From CAYJEJ01 sp964369315 (GTDB lineage: Bacteria > Pseudomonadota > Alphaproteobacteria > UBA3830 > JAIRWN01), in assembly GCA_964369315.1 (NCBI GenBank), contig CAYJEJ010000002.1:1-64000 (forward strand): a stretch of DNA of 64,000 nt, read 5' to 3'. Under the pieces are notes generated by a model that was not told where the DNA came from, did no database searches, and saw only the letters and a program-made list of their open reading frames with translations. Below are positions 26,014-35,510 of the stretch, piece by piece; position 1 is the first letter of the stretch, and every line of letters begins with the position of its first letter. The translations under genes were made by a program, and so were the position numbers.

Positions 26014-28098
26014 ATGGCAGCTAATAAGTACGCATTAGACAGGTATCGTAATATTGGCATCATGGCTCACATTGATGCTGGTAAAACTACTACAACTGAA
26101 AGAGTTCTTTTTTACACTGGTCGCTCTCACAAGGTTGGTGAGGTTCATGAGGGTGCGGCAACTATGGACTGGATGGAGCAGGAGCAGGAGAGGGGGATAA
26201 CCATCACCTCTGCGGCAACGACTTGCTTCTGGAAGGATCACAGAATTAATATTATTGATACACCGGGGCACGTTGATTTTACTGTTGAGGTTGAGCGTTC
26301 TTTAAGGGTGTTGGATGGTGCTGTTGCTGTTTTTGATGGTGTTGCTGGTGTTGAGCCGCAGTCTGAAACAGTTTGGCGACAGGCTGATAAGTATTCAGTT
26401 CCTCGTATTTGTTTTGTTAACAAGATGGATCGTATAGGGGCTAATTTTTCTCGTTGTGTTGATATGATAAAAGATAGGCTTGGTGCTGTTCCTGTTGTGA
26501 TGCAGTTGCCTATTGGTGCGGAAAGTGACTTTGTAGGGGTTGTTGATTTGATTTCTATGAAGGCTGTTCGTTGGCTTGGTGATGAACCAGGTGCTGAATT
26601 TGTTTATGAGGAAATCCCTTCTGCTATGTTGGAGGATTCTAAGCGTTGTCGTTCTGAATTAATTGAATTGGTTATAGAGCAGGATGATGAGTTATTAGAA
26701 GCTTATTTGGGCGGTAAAGTTCCTACAGAAGAGCAGATTGTCTCTTGTGTCAGAAAGGGTGTGATTGCAGGTGCTTTTGTTCCTGTTTTGTGTGGAAGTG
26801 CCTTTAAAAATAAGGGCGTTCAACTTTTGTTGGATGCGGTTATAGCTTATTTACCTTCTCCTCTTGATATTGGGGATGTTAAAGGGGTTGAAATGCATTC
26901 GGATAGTGAATTATTGAGATCACCTTTGGATAGTCAGCCATTGTCAGCTCTTGCTTTTAAAATAATGAATGACCCGTTTGTTGGCACCTTGACATTTGTT
27001 CGAGTTTATTCTGGTGTGTTGGTTTCTGGTGAAAGCGTTTTAAACTCTACAAAAGATAATAAAGAGAGAGTTGGTAGATTGCTTTTAATGCATGCAAATA
27101 ATCGTGAGGATATAAAAGAGGCTCATGCCGGTGATATCGTCGCTATATGTGCATTGAAGAACACTACAACGGGCGATACTCTTTGTGACCAATCTAAGCC
27201 GATTGTTCTTGAAAAGATGGAGTTTCCTGACCCTGTTATTGAGGTTGCGGTGGAGCCAAAAACAAAGGCTGACCAAGAGAAAATGTCTGGTGCTTTGAAT
27301 AGGTTGGCTGCGGAAGACCCTTCTTTTAGGGTAAGCATTAACCATGAGACTGGTCAAACTATCATTAAGGGTATGGGCGAATTACACTTAGAGATTATCG
27401 TTGACCGTATGTGTCGTGAATTTAAGGTGGATGCTAATGTTGGTGCCCCTCAAGTAACATATAGGGAAACTATTTCAAAAGAAGTTGAAATTGATTACAC
27501 TCACAAAAAACAAAGTGGTGGTGCTGGTCAGTTTGCAAGGGTGAAGATTAAATTTGAACCATTGACTTATGACCAAGGTCTATTATTTGAGAGTAAAATC
27601 GTTGGTGGTGCGGTGCCTAAGGAGTATATCCCAGGTGTTGACAAGGGTTTGAAGATAGCTTCCGATAGTGGGTTTTTGATTGGTTTTCCAGTTGTTGGGG
27701 TAAAGTGTAGCCTTATAGATGGTGCTTATCATGACGTTGACTCAAGTGTTTTGGCGTTTGAGATTGCTGCAAGAGCTGCGTTCAGAGAGGCGATGGGGAA
27801 GGCAGGGGCTCGCTTGTTGGAACCTATTATGAGCGTTGAAGTTGTCACTCCAGAAGAGTATATGGGCGACATTATTGGCGACCTTAACAGTCGTCGCGGT
27901 CAAGTTAATGGCATGGATCAGAGAGGGAATGCTCGTGTTTTGAATGCTGTTGTTCCGCTTGCGGAAATGTTTGGTTATGTGAATAATTTGAGGTCAATGA
28001 GTCAAGGGAGGGCGCAATATACAATGCAGTTTGCGCACTATGATTTGGTTCCTCAACACGTCGCAGAACAGGTTATTACGAGTCAAAAGGGAAGTTGA
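26014..28098 (+). CDS. fusA: Elongation factor G
   Basis: The translocation GTPase, 694 aa. G1 is AHIDAGKTTTTERVL, G2 GAATMDWMEQEQERGITI, G3 DTPGHVDF and G4 NKMDR. Domains II-V follow without gaps, and domain IV carries SGGAGQFARVKI. It sits in classic str-operon order between rpsG and tuf. No strong ribosome site precedes the ATG, so coupling to rpsG is likely. Confidence 0.98.
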   Translation: MAANKYALDRYRNIGIMAHIDAGKTTTTERVLFYTGRSHKVGEVHEGAATMDWMEQEQERGITITSAATTCFWKDHRINIIDTPGHVDFTVEVERSLRVLDGAVAVFDGVAGVEPQSETVWRQADKYSVPRICFVNKMDRIGANFSRCVDMIKDRLGAVPVVMQLPIGAESDFVGVVDLISMKAVRWLGDEPGAEFVYEEIPSAMLEDSKRCRSELIELVIEQDDELLEAYLGGKVPTEEQIVSCVRKGVIAGAFVPVLCGSAFKNKGVQLLLDAVIAYLPSPLDIGDVKGVEMHSDSELLRSPLDSQPLSALAFKIMNDPFVGTLTFVRVYSGVLVSGESVLNSTKDNKERVGRLLLMHANNREDIKEAHAGDIVAICALKNTTTGDTLCDQSKPIVLEKMEFPDPVIEVAVEPKTKADQEKMSGALNRLAAEDPSFRVSINHETGQTIIKGMGELHLEIIVDRMCREFKVDANVGAPQVTYRETISKEVEIDYTHKKQSGGAGQFARVKIKFEPLTYDQGLLFESKIVGGAVPKEYIPGVDKGLKIASDSGFLIGFPVVGVKCSLIDGAYHDVDSSVLAFEIAARAAFREAMGKAGARLLEPIMSVEVVTPEEYMGDIIGDLNSRRGQVNGMDQRGNARVLNAVVPLAEMFGYVNNLRSMSQGRAQYTMQFAHYDLVPQHVAEQVITSQKGS

Positions 28099-28129
28099 TT
28101 TATCTATTTAGCTAAAGGGAGATTTGATT

Positions 28130-29320
28130 ATGGCAAAAGCTAAGTTTGAGCGGAATAAACCGCATTGTAATATAGGTACTATTGGTCACGTTGACCATGG
28201 TAAGACCACTTTAACAGCTGCGATTACTAAGGTTCTTTCTGAGACGGGAGGGGCAAGTTTTACAGCTTATGACCAAATCGATCGTGCTCCTGAAGAAAAA
28301 GCACGCGGAATTACGATTTCTACTTCTCACGTTGAATATGAAACTGAGAAGCGTCATTATGCTCACGTTGATTGCCCAGGGCATGCTGACTATGTTAAAA
28401 ACATGATTACAGGTGCTGCTCAGATGGATGGTGCTATATTGGTTGTTTCTGCAACTGATGGTGTTATGCCTCAAACCAGAGAGCATATTTTACTTGCAAG
28501 ACAGGTTGGTGTGCCTGCCCTTGTTGTGTTTATAAACAAGGTTGATATGGTGGACGACCCAGAATTGTTGGAATTGGTTGAGCTAGAGGTCAGAGAACTT
28601 TTGTCCAGCTATGAGTTTCCAGGTGATGACATTCCTGTTATTAAAGGGAGTGCTTTGTGTGCGCTTGAGGGGAAGAGTGATGATTTGGGTAAAGCTCGTA
28701 TCGGTGAGTTGATGGATGCGGTTGATAACTACATACCTCAACCAGAGCGTCCAAAAGATAAGGCTTTCTTGATGCCAATAGAAGATGTTTTCTCGATTTC
28801 TGGTCGTGGAACCGTTGTTACAGGTCGTGTTGAGCAGGGTGTCGTTAAGGTTGGTGAAGAGCTTGAAATCGTTGGATTAAAAGACACAACTAAAACGGTT
28901 TGTACTGGTGTTGAAATGTTCAGGCGTTTGTTGGATCAAGGTGAAGCTGGTGATAATATTGGTTGTTTGCTTCGTGGTACTAAGCGTGAAGAGGTTGAAA
29001 GAGGGCAAGTTTTGGCTGCTCCTGGTTCTATTACTCCACATACGAAATTTAAGTGTGAAGCTTACATTTTAAACAAAGATGAGGGTGGTCGCCATACGCC
29101 ATTTTTTGATGGATATCGTCCACAGTTTTATTTCCGTACCACAGACGTTACAGGTTCGGTCAAGTTACCTGAGGGTGTAGAAATGGTGATGCCAGGTGAT
29201 AATATAGCTGCTGAAGTTGAGCTAATTTCACCAATCGCTATGGACGAAGGGTTGCGTTTCGCTATCCGTGAAGGTGGGCGAACTGTTGGTGCTGGTGTGG
29301 TATCCAAAATAATAAAATAG
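28130..29320 (+). CDS. tuf: Elongation factor Tu
   Basis: The aminoacyl-tRNA carrier GTPase, 396 aa from the ATG at 28130, with AAAGGGAG 8 nt upstream. G1 is GHVDHGKTTL, G3 DCPGHADY, G4 NKVDM. Domains II and III are complete and end in VVSKIIK. This is the only tuf copy in the window. rpsJ begins 9 nt after its stop, so the str and S10 operons are fused. Confidence 0.98.
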   Translation: MAKAKFERNKPHCNIGTIGHVDHGKTTLTAAITKVLSETGGASFTAYDQIDRAPEEKARGITISTSHVEYETEKRHYAHVDCPGHADYVKNMITGAAQMDGAILVVSATDGVMPQTREHILLARQVGVPALVVFINKVDMVDDPELLELVELEVRELLSSYEFPGDDIPVIKGSALCALEGKSDDLGKARIGELMDAVDNYIPQPERPKDKAFLMPIEDVFSISGRGTVVTGRVEQGVVKVGEELEIVGLKDTTKTVCTGVEMFRRLLDQGEAGDNIGCLLRGTKREEVERGQVLAAPGSITPHTKFKCEAYILNKDEGGRHTPFFDGYRPQFYFRTTDVTGSVKLPEGVEMVMPGDNIAAEVELISPIAMDEGLRFAIREGGRTVGAGVVSKIIK

Positions 29321-29328
29321 GGATATAA

Positions 29329-29643
29329 ATGAACACTCAGCGTATTCGCATTTGTCTCAAAGCTTATGATAACAGGATATTAGATTATTCTGCTATGGAA
29401 ATTGTTTCTACGGCGAAAAGGACGGGTGCCCTTATAAAGGGTCCCATTCCTTTCCCGAATAGAATCGAGAGGTTTACTGTTTTACGTTCGCCTCATATAG
29501 ATAAAAAATCTAGAGAGCAATTTGAAATAAGAACTCATAAGCGTTTGATTGATATTCTTGATTGTCCTCCTCAAACTGTCGAGGCACTTATGAAGTTAGA
29601 GTTGGCAGCGGGTGTTGATGTAGAAGTGAAGGTAATGAACTAA
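29329..29643 (+). CDS. rpsJ: 30S ribosomal protein S10
   Basis: A 30S head protein that, as NusE, also joins the antitermination complex with NusB (encoded at 55.8 kb). 104 aa with RIRICLKAYDNRILD, TGALIKGPIPFPNRIERFTVLRSPH-type core and the C-terminal LAAGVDVEVKV. First gene of the S10 block, close behind tuf. Confidence 0.97.
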   Translation: MNTQRIRICLKAYDNRILDYSAMEIVSTAKRTGALIKGPIPFPNRIERFTVLRSPHIDKKSREQFEIRTHKRLIDILDCPPQTVEALMKLELAAGVDVEVKVMN

Positions 29644-29647
29644 AGCT

Positions 29648-30280
29648 ATGCAAGTGGGTTTGATTGTCAAAAAAATAGGTATGAGTCAAGTTTTATCTGA
29701 AAATGGCACGAGTTTTCCTGTCACATTGCTAAAATTTGAAAAAAATGTCGTTATAGCTCATAAAGACAGTCAAAAACATGGCTATGACGCGTTAGTGGTT
29801 GGTGCTTTTCCCTTGAAGGATGACTCTAAATTAACAAAACCTATGAAAAATGCTTTTGCTAAAATGGGTTCTGAAAATTTTTCAATTATTAAAGAGTTTA
29901 GGGTTGATGGGGAGAAGGTTTCAGTTGGCTCTGTTTTGGATATTGACTCTTTTAAGGCTGGTGACTTTATTGATATTTCAGGTGTTTCTGTCGGTAAGGG
30001 GTTTGCTGGAGCTATGAAAAGGCACAATTTCGGTGGTTTGCGTGCTTCGCATGGTGTTTCTATAACTCACAGATGTCTTGGCGGTACTGGTCAAAATCAA
30101 GACCCTGGTAAAGTGTTTAAAGGTAAAAAAATGGCTGGACATATGGGGGCAAAACAAGTCACTGTTCTCAATGTTCCTGTTTTTAGTGTTGACTCTTCTT
30201 TGGGGATAGTGGTTGTTCGGGGTAGTGTTCCTGGGTCGAGTAGTAATTTTGTTTTTTTGCGTAAAGCAATTAAAAAGTAG
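29648..30280 (+). CDS. rplC: 50S ribosomal protein L3
   Basis: An early-assembly protein near the peptidyl-transferase centre. 210 aa; GLIVKKIGMSQVL at the N terminus, and the conserved loop GGLRASHGVSITHR and GGTGQNQDPGKVFKGKKMAG. The glutamine methylated in many bacteria lies within GQNQDPG. It starts 5 nt after rpsJ. Confidence 0.96.
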   Translation: MQVGLIVKKIGMSQVLSENGTSFPVTLLKFEKNVVIAHKDSQKHGYDALVVGAFPLKDDSKLTKPMKNAFAKMGSENFSIIKEFRVDGEKVSVGSVLDIDSFKAGDFIDISGVSVGKGFAGAMKRHNFGGLRASHGVSITHRCLGGTGQNQDPGKVFKGKKMAGHMGAKQVTVLNVPVFSVDSSLGIVVVRGSVPGSSSNFVFLRKAIKK

Positions 30281-30307
30281 AATATATTAGTTGGAAGTTT
30301 TTAATTT

Positions 30308-30943
30308 ATGCAGCTTAAAGTTCTTGATTTAGATGGAAAGGATGCGGGGATTGTTGAGTTAAATCCCGAGATATTCTCTATTGAACCTAGGTTGGACGTT
30401 ATTTCTGATGTTATTAGGTGGCAACTTGCCATGCGTCGTACTGGTAACCATCAAGTGAAGAATCGTTCTGCGGTTCGGGGTACTACTAAAAAAGCCTTTA
30501 AGCAAAAGGGGACAGGTCGTGCTCGTCGTGGTGCTTGGACCACCAATATATGTCGTGGTGGTGGCGTTGCTTTTGGTCCTGTGGTGAGAGACCACTCCTT
30601 TAAGTTGAATAAAAAAGTAAGGTTGTTGGCATTAAAGAGCTTTTTGTCTTTGAAATTTAGGGAAAATAACATTGTTGTCTTGAATAATTTAGATAAAGCA
30701 TCTTCTAAGACTAAAGACTCAATCTCTTTATTTTCAAAATTGGGCTTCGAGTCAGCTTTGTTTGTTTCAAACACCGCCAATGAAGGTAGTGGTTTTTTGA
30801 AATCTATTATGAATCTTAAAAATTTTGACCTTGTGTCTGTTGGTGGTTTTAACATTTACGACGCTTTTTCTAAAAATAAATTGGTGTTTACGCTAGATTC
30901 TATAGAGTATTTACAGAACGTCCGTTTTGGAGGGGCAGAATAG
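30308..30943 (+). CDS. rplD: 50S ribosomal protein L4
   Basis: Lines the exit tunnel; in many bacteria it autoregulates the S10 operon. 211 aa. The tunnel loop KQKGTGRARRGAWTTNICRG with GGVAFGP is intact. The 28-nt gap from rplC is the widest in this block, but no S10-leader hairpin was recognised. The C terminus ends in SIEYLQNVRFGGAE. Confidence 0.95.
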   Translation: MQLKVLDLDGKDAGIVELNPEIFSIEPRLDVISDVIRWQLAMRRTGNHQVKNRSAVRGTTKKAFKQKGTGRARRGAWTTNICRGGGVAFGPVVRDHSFKLNKKVRLLALKSFLSLKFRENNIVVLNNLDKASSKTKDSISLFSKLGFESALFVSNTANEGSGFLKSIMNLKNFDLVSVGGFNIYDAFSKNKLVFTLDSIEYLQNVRFGGAE

Positions 30944-30944
30944 T

Positions 30945-31226
30945 ATGGATTATTGTGATTGCTTAATAAGACCGGTTATCACAGAGAAAACTATGTTGGG
31001 CACCTCTAATGGCTCTTATACCTTTATAGTTAACGTTGATGCTAATAAAAATGATATTAAGCAAGCTGTTGAAACGATTTTTAATGTAAAAGTTGGCTCG
31101 GTTAGGGTATTAAATCGTGAAGGGAAGTCTAAAACTTTTAAAGGTAAGGTTGGGAAGCGGTCAAATACTAGAAGAGCTATGGTTAAGCTTGAGAGTGGTA
31201 CAATTAATTTTGATGGTGGTTTTTAA
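30945..31226 (+). CDS. rplW: 50S ribosomal protein L23
   Basis: A tunnel-exit protein that docks trigger factor and SRP. The start is ATG 30945 (MDYCDCLIRPVITEK, 93 aa), just after the rplD stop, with GGAGGGG about 10 nt upstream; a TTG at 30927 inside rplD is rejected. The TFIVNVDANKNDIKQAVE and TRRAMVKLE regions are typical. Confidence 0.95.
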   Translation: MDYCDCLIRPVITEKTMLGTSNGSYTFIVNVDANKNDIKQAVETIFNVKVGSVRVLNREGKSKTFKGKVGKRSNTRRAMVKLESGTINFDGGF

Positions 31227-31228
31227 TT

Positions 31229-32056
31229 ATGGCTTTAAAATTATTGAAACCTATTACATCTGCATCTAGAGGAACGGTTTTAGTTGATAAGAGTTGCTTG
31301 TGGTCAGGTGGTCCTGTTAAAGCCTTAACCAGCGGAAAAAAAAGTTCTGGCGGACGAAATAAACATGGGCACATTACTAGTTGGCATAGAGGTGGTGGGC
31401 ATAAGAGACTTTATCGCTTTATAGACTTCTGTAGGGATAAGGTTGGTGTGTCAGCGGTTGTTGAACGAATAGAATACGACCCTAATAGAACAGCTTTTAT
31501 AGCTTTGATAAAATATACTGATGGCGAGCTTTCATATATAATAGCACCACAGAAATTAAACGCTGGGGATGTTGTCGAATCTGGGGAGAACGTGGATATA
31601 AAAATTGGTAATTGTTTGCCTATTTCTAGTATTCCAGTTGGAACATTGGTTCATAATGTTGAATTGAAAATTGGCAAAGGCGGTCAAATTGCTAGGTCTG
31701 CTGGTAATTATGCTCAGATAGTTGGTCGAGATGCCGATAGGGTGATATTGCGTTTGTCTTCTGGTGAAATGAGGTTGGTGCTTGGTGCCTGTAAGGCAAC
31801 GATTGGTGTGGTCTCAAATCCGGATCAAAAGAATATTAATTTAGGTAAGGCTGGTAGAAGTCGTTGGTTGGGTATTAGACCGAATGTTCGAGGCGTCGCT
31901 ATGAACCCAGTTGACCACCCTCATGGTGGAGGTGAAGGAAAGACTAAAGGGGGAAGGCATCCTGTTACTCCTTGGGGTATTTCCACAAAGGGTTATAAAA
32001 CAAGGCGAAAAGCCAAGCCTTCTGATCGTTTTATATTGTCACGTAGAAAGAAATAG
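31229..32056 (+). CDS. rplB: 50S ribosomal protein L2
   Basis: A primary 23S binder needed for subunit joining and peptidyl transfer. 275 aa with GRNKHGHITSWHRGGGHKR, the VGRDADRVILRLSSGEMR core and the catalytic-centre segment MNPVDHPHGGGEG. Begins 2 nt after rplW and 10 nt before rpsS. Confidence 0.97.
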   Translation: MALKLLKPITSASRGTVLVDKSCLWSGGPVKALTSGKKSSGGRNKHGHITSWHRGGGHKRLYRFIDFCRDKVGVSAVVERIEYDPNRTAFIALIKYTDGELSYIIAPQKLNAGDVVESGENVDIKIGNCLPISSIPVGTLVHNVELKIGKGGQIARSAGNYAQIVGRDADRVILRLSSGEMRLVLGACKATIGVVSNPDQKNINLGKAGRSRWLGIRPNVRGVAMNPVDHPHGGGEGKTKGGRHPVTPWGISTKGYKTRRKAKPSDRFILSRRKK

Positions 32057-32066
32057 GGTATAACTA

Positions 32067-32345
32067 GTGTCTCGTTCTGTTTGGAAAGGACCTTTTGTTG
32101 ATGGTTATTTAATAAAGAAGGCTCAAGCTGTTGCTGAGTCTGGTCGTAAGGATGTTGTCAAGACTTGGTCGAGGCGTTCTACAATTATTCCTGACTTTGT
32201 CGGGGTTAATTTTGCGGTGCATAATGGGAAAAAGTTTATTCCAGTTTATGTCACTGAGGATATGGTGGGGCATAAGTTTGGAGAGTTTTCTCCAACCCGA
32301 ACGTATTATGGTCATACTGCTGATAAAAAAGCAAAAAGGGGATAG
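32067..32345 (+). CDS. rpsS: 30S ribosomal protein S19
   Basis: A 30S head protein, 92 aa, starting with GTG at 32067 (MSRSVWKGPFVDGYLIKK). TWSRRSTIIPDFVG and GHKFGEFSPTRTYYGH are conserved. A ribosome site is weakly represented by AGGGTATAACTA. Confidence 0.96.
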   Translation: MSRSVWKGPFVDGYLIKKAQAVAESGRKDVVKTWSRRSTIIPDFVGVNFAVHNGKKFIPVYVTEDMVGHKFGEFSPTRTYYGHTADKKAKRG

Positions 32346-32348
32346 TTA

Positions 32349-32720
32349 ATGTCAAAAAGGTTGCGTTTAGTGCGAAAATCGGTTGATGTTACTGCAAGTA
32401 GCAGATTTGTTAAGAGTTCGCCTAGGAAGTTGAATTTGGTATCTTCTATGATTAGGGGCGAATCGGTGTCTAAGGCACTAAATGTTTTGAGTTTTTGTGA
32501 AAAAAGTGTCGCCTTAGATGTGCACAAAGTTTTGCGTTCTGCCATTGCTAATGCAGAGAATAATTATGGTTTGGATGTGGACTCTTTGTTTGTTGCAGAG
32601 GCATATGTCGGTAAATCTGGCACTTTGCGTAGGTGGAAAGCAGGTTCATTTGGTAGGGCAAGACCTATACTTAAGAGGTCTAGTAAACTTACCGTAGTAG
32701 TATGTGAATTGGAGCGTTAG
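32349..32720 (+). CDS. rplV: 50S ribosomal protein L22
   Basis: Its beta-hairpin lines the exit tunnel (macrolide region). 123 aa; SSPRKLNLVSSMIRG and the hairpin GTLRRWKAGSFGRARPI with the C-terminal SKLTVVVCE. The usual GRGRAxPIxKR tip reads GSFGRARPILKRS. It is a little longer at the N terminus than E. coli L22. Confidence 0.95.
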   Translation: MSKRLRLVRKSVDVTASSRFVKSSPRKLNLVSSMIRGESVSKALNVLSFCEKSVALDVHKVLRSAIANAENNYGLDVDSLFVAEAYVGKSGTLRRWKAGSFGRARPILKRSSKLTVVVCELER

Positions 32721-32722
32721 TT

Positions 32723-33385
32723 ATGGGTCAAAAGATAGATCCTCGTTCTTTACGTCTTGGTATTATAAAAAATTGGGATTCCAGTTGGTTTTCTAAGAGA
32801 GATTATGCCAAGTTATTGCATGAAGATTATAGTATTAGAAAATTTTTAAATAAAAAATTATCTCAGGCTTCTATATCTCGCATAGTTATTGAGCGTATGG
32901 CGAAAAGAGTTGTTGTTTCTATACATACGGCTCGTCCTGGCGTTGTTATAGGTAAAAAAGGTTCTGATATAGACAAGCTTAAGAAAGAGCTTTCTGATTT
33001 AACTAAAAATGACGTAATTTTGAATATAGTTGAAATAAGGAAGCCTGAAATAGAGGCGGAATTAGTCGCTGAAAACATTGCCTCTCAAATTGAGAGAAGA
33101 GTTGGTTTTCGTCGAGCTATTAAACGTGCTATGCAAGGAGCTTTGAGGCTCGGGGCTCAGGGGATTAGGGTTAATTGCTCTGGAAGGCTTGGTGGAAATG
33201 AAATTGCTCGTATGGAGTGGTATCGTGATGGTCGTGTGCCTTTGCATACTTTACGTGCAGACATAGATTATGGCTTTAGGAATGCCTTTACAACCTATGG
33301 TTGTATAGGGATTAAGGTTTGGATATATAAAGGTGAAAAGTACGACATCCCTGCTGTCTTTTTACCGAAAAGAGTAAAATCTTAG
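32723..33385 (+). CDS. rpsC: 30S ribosomal protein S3
   Basis: An mRNA-entry-site protein with a KH domain. 220 aa; MGQKIDPRSLRLGIIKNWDS, the KH motif ARPGVVIGKKGSDIDKLKK, and GRLGGNEIARMEWYRDGRVP. GGAG lies 8 nt before the ATG. Confidence 0.97.
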   Translation: MGQKIDPRSLRLGIIKNWDSSWFSKRDYAKLLHEDYSIRKFLNKKLSQASISRIVIERMAKRVVVSIHTARPGVVIGKKGSDIDKLKKELSDLTKNDVILNIVEIRKPEIEAELVAENIASQIERRVGFRRAIKRAMQGALRLGAQGIRVNCSGRLGGNEIARMEWYRDGRVPLHTLRADIDYGFRNAFTTYGCIGIKVWIYKGEKYDIPAVFLPKRVKS

Positions 33386-33406
33386 TATAAAGGATTTGGT
33401 GTTTTT

Positions 33407-33817
33407 ATGTTTTCTCCAAAGAGGACAAAGTTTCGTAAACAGTTTAAAGGACGTATTCATGGCGTCGCTTGTCGCGGTTATGAGTTGAGTTTTGGTTCTT
33501 TTGGTCTAAAAGCTATGGAGCCAGTTAGATTGACCGCTGCTCAAATAGAATCTGCTAGACGTGCTATTACACGTCATATGAAAAGGGTTGGTAAAGTTTG
33601 GATTCGTGTTTTTCCAGATGTGCCCGTTTCAAAGCGTCCCGCTGAAGTTAGAATGGGTAGTGGAAAGGGGTCGCCAGAATTTTGGGCTTGTAGAATATAT
33701 CCAGGCACGATTATGTTTGAAATTGATGGTGTTGATGAAAAAATTGCTCGAGAAGCGATGACTTTAGCTGCGGCCAAATTGCCGATTAGTACAAAATTTA
33801 TTGAAAGAGTTTTATAG
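33407..33817 (+). CDS. rplP: 50S ribosomal protein L16
   Basis: Organises the A-site and the central protuberance. 136 aa; MFSPKRTKFRKQFKGRIHG, TAAQIESARRAITRHMKR and RMGSGKGSPEFWAC are all canonical. It starts 21 nt after rpsC. Confidence 0.97.
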   Translation: MFSPKRTKFRKQFKGRIHGVACRGYELSFGSFGLKAMEPVRLTAAQIESARRAITRHMKRVGKVWIRVFPDVPVSKRPAEVRMGSGKGSPEFWACRIYPGTIMFEIDGVDEKIAREAMTLAAAKLPISTKFIERVL

Positions 33818-33823
33818 TTATTT

Positions 33824-34012
33824 ATGGCTAAGAAAAAAATTGATGACTCCAAGCAGATGATGAACATATCTGATGCTAAGAAAGAGATGATGAAAATGCG
33901 TTTTCGGCGGTCTTTGGGGGAGAGTGTTTTGTTGCACCGTTTTAAGGAGTTGAAAAAATCTGTCGCTGTCTCTTTGACGGTGCGTGAAAATGTGAGAGGT
34001 GGAGATGCCTAA
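33824..34012 (+). CDS. rpmC: 50S ribosomal protein L29
   Basis: A small tunnel-exit protein, 62 aa of two helices. ISDAKKEMMKMRFRRSLGE corresponds to the family's LxELRxELxxLRFQxATGQ region, and the C terminus holds VRENVRGGDA. Its last codons overlap the rpsQ start. Confidence 0.9.
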   Translation: MAKKKIDDSKQMMNISDAKKEMMKMRFRRSLGESVLLHRFKELKKSVAVSLTVRENVRGGDA

Positions 34013-34250
34013 GAGAGTTCTTTCTGGGATTGTTACTAGTAGCGTTTGCGATAAAACTGTTACTGTAAATGTAGTTAGGAGGGTTAAGCATCCTAAGTAT
34101 TTAAAGTATGTCCGTGTTTCTAAAAAATATTTGGCACATGATGAAAATAATTCTTGTGTTGTTGGAGCAGTTGTTGATATATGTGAGACTAAGCCGATAT
34201 CGAAACGGAAGAGTTGGGTCGTTGTTCAGGATGGTGTATTAGCGAAATGA
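34005..34250 (+). CDS. rpsQ: 30S ribosomal protein S17
   Basis: A 16S 5'-domain protein of the OB fold. The start is ATG 34005 (MPKRVLSGIVTSSVCDKTV, 81 aa), overlapping rpmC by 8 nt; a GTG at 33999 is possible but gives an atypical N terminus. The stop overlaps the rplN start as ATGA. Confidence 0.94.
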   Translation: MPKRVLSGIVTSSVCDKTVTVNVVRRVKHPKYLKYVRVSKKYLAHDENNSCVVGAVVDICETKPISKRKSWVVVQDGVLAK

Positions 34251-34615
34251 TACAGATGCAGTCAAGACTTGGTGTTGCGGATAATTCCGGTGCTAAGGAA
34301 ATAATGTGTGTGAAGGTTCTCGGTGGAACACATAGGCGTGTTGCTGGAGTGGGTGATATTATCATTGCTTCAGTGAAGGACGCAATTCCTAGGGGCAAGG
34401 TGAAAAAGGGTGACGTTGTTAGAGCGGTCATCGTGAGGACAACATCTCCAATAAGGAGAAAAGATGGTTCAATGATTAGGTTTGATAGCAATGCTGCAGT
34501 CGTTCTGAATAAACAGGATGAACCCGTGGGCACTCGTATATTTGGTCCGGTTACTAGAGAGTTACGTGTGGCAAAAATGATGAAGATAGTCTCTTTGGCT
34601 CCGGAGGTGCTATAG
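34247..34615 (+). CDS. rplN: 50S ribosomal protein L14
   Basis: A subunit-interface protein. The canonical N terminus MIQMQSRLGVADNSGAKE starts at 34247 (122 aa), coupled to the rpsQ stop; the longer reading from 34214 lies inside rpsQ and is rejected. FGPVTRELR and SLAPEVL end the protein as expected. Confidence 0.96.
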   Translation: MIQMQSRLGVADNSGAKEIMCVKVLGGTHRRVAGVGDIIIASVKDAIPRGKVKKGDVVRAVIVRTTSPIRRKDGSMIRFDSNAAVVLNKQDEPVGTRIFGPVTRELRVAKMMKIVSLAPEVL

Positions 34616-34620
34616 TATAT

Positions 34621-34935
34621 ATGTGTGCTAAATGCTTAAAGAAAGGTGATACGGTTGTTGTCATCACTGGGAAAGACAAGGGGAAAAAAGGCGAGATAGA
34701 GAGGGTTTTGCCTCTTGTAGGAAAGGCTCTTGTTAAGGGGGTTAATGTTGTTATAAAACATGTAAAGCCATCACAAAATGATGTTGGTGGAATATCTAAG
34801 AAAGAGTTGCCAATTGATTTGTCAAATTTAATGTTTTTTGATGAAGAATTTAATGGACCTACAAGAATAGGTTTTAAAATGGTTGATAATAAAAAAGTTA
34901 GATTTTCGAAAAAATCTGGCAAGGTTTTAAGTTAA
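34621..34935 (+). CDS. rplX: 50S ribosomal protein L24
   Basis: An assembly initiator with a KOW motif (KKGDTVVVITGKDKGKKGEI). 104 aa; GVNVVIKHVKPSQ and the C-terminal KKVRFSKKSGKVL are conserved. Starts 5 nt after rplN. Confidence 0.95.
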   Translation: MCAKCLKKGDTVVVITGKDKGKKGEIERVLPLVGKALVKGVNVVIKHVKPSQNDVGGISKKELPIDLSNLMFFDEEFNGPTRIGFKMVDNKKVRFSKKSGKVLS

Positions 34936-34958
34936 TTTTTAAAGGATTTTTTGCTTCA

Positions 34959-35498
34959 ATGAGTAGGCTTTATCGGGAATATGTAGAAACGATTGTTGCT
35001 AAACTGCAGGAAGAGTTTGGTTATAAAAATAGGTTTGAGGTTCCTCGTTTGCAGAAGATTGTCCTCAATATGGGGGTTGGAGAGGCTATTGTTGACAGTA
35101 AAAATGTTAAACACGCAGCTGAAGAGCTTGGTTGGATATCTGGTCAAAAGGCAGTTGTAACAGAAGCACGTAAATCTGTCGCTGGTTTCAAGTTGAGAGC
35201 TGGTAATAAAATTGGTGCCAAGGTGACTTTGCGTGGTTCTCGAATGTATGAGTTTTTGGACAGACTAATAAATATTGCCTTACCTAGAGTGAGGGACTTT
35301 AGAGGGATGTCTACTAAATCTTGTGATGGGCGAGGTAATTATTCTTTTGGTATAAAAGAGCAGATTATTTTTCCTGAAGTTGCGACCAGAAACGTTGATG
35401 TGATTAGAGGTTTGGATGTTACGTTTGTAACGACAGCCAATCGTGATGAAGAGTGCATCTTTTTGTTGAAAATGTTTAATTTTCCTTTTGGGGGTTGA
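34959..35498 (+). CDS. rplE: 50S ribosomal protein L5
   Basis: A 5S rRNA binder in the central protuberance. 179 aa; VPRLQKIVLNMGVGEA, GAKVTLRGSRMYEFLDRL and GNYSFGIKEQIIFPE are family signatures. Preceded by AAAGGA at about 11 nt. Confidence 0.97.
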   Translation: MSRLYREYVETIVAKLQEEFGYKNRFEVPRLQKIVLNMGVGEAIVDSKNVKHAAEELGWISGQKAVVTEARKSVAGFKLRAGNKIGAKVTLRGSRMYEFLDRLINIALPRVRDFRGMSTKSCDGRGNYSFGIKEQIIFPEVATRNVDVIRGLDVTFVTTANRDEECIFLLKMFNFPFGG

Positions 35499-35510
35499 GG
35501 CTAAAGTTTT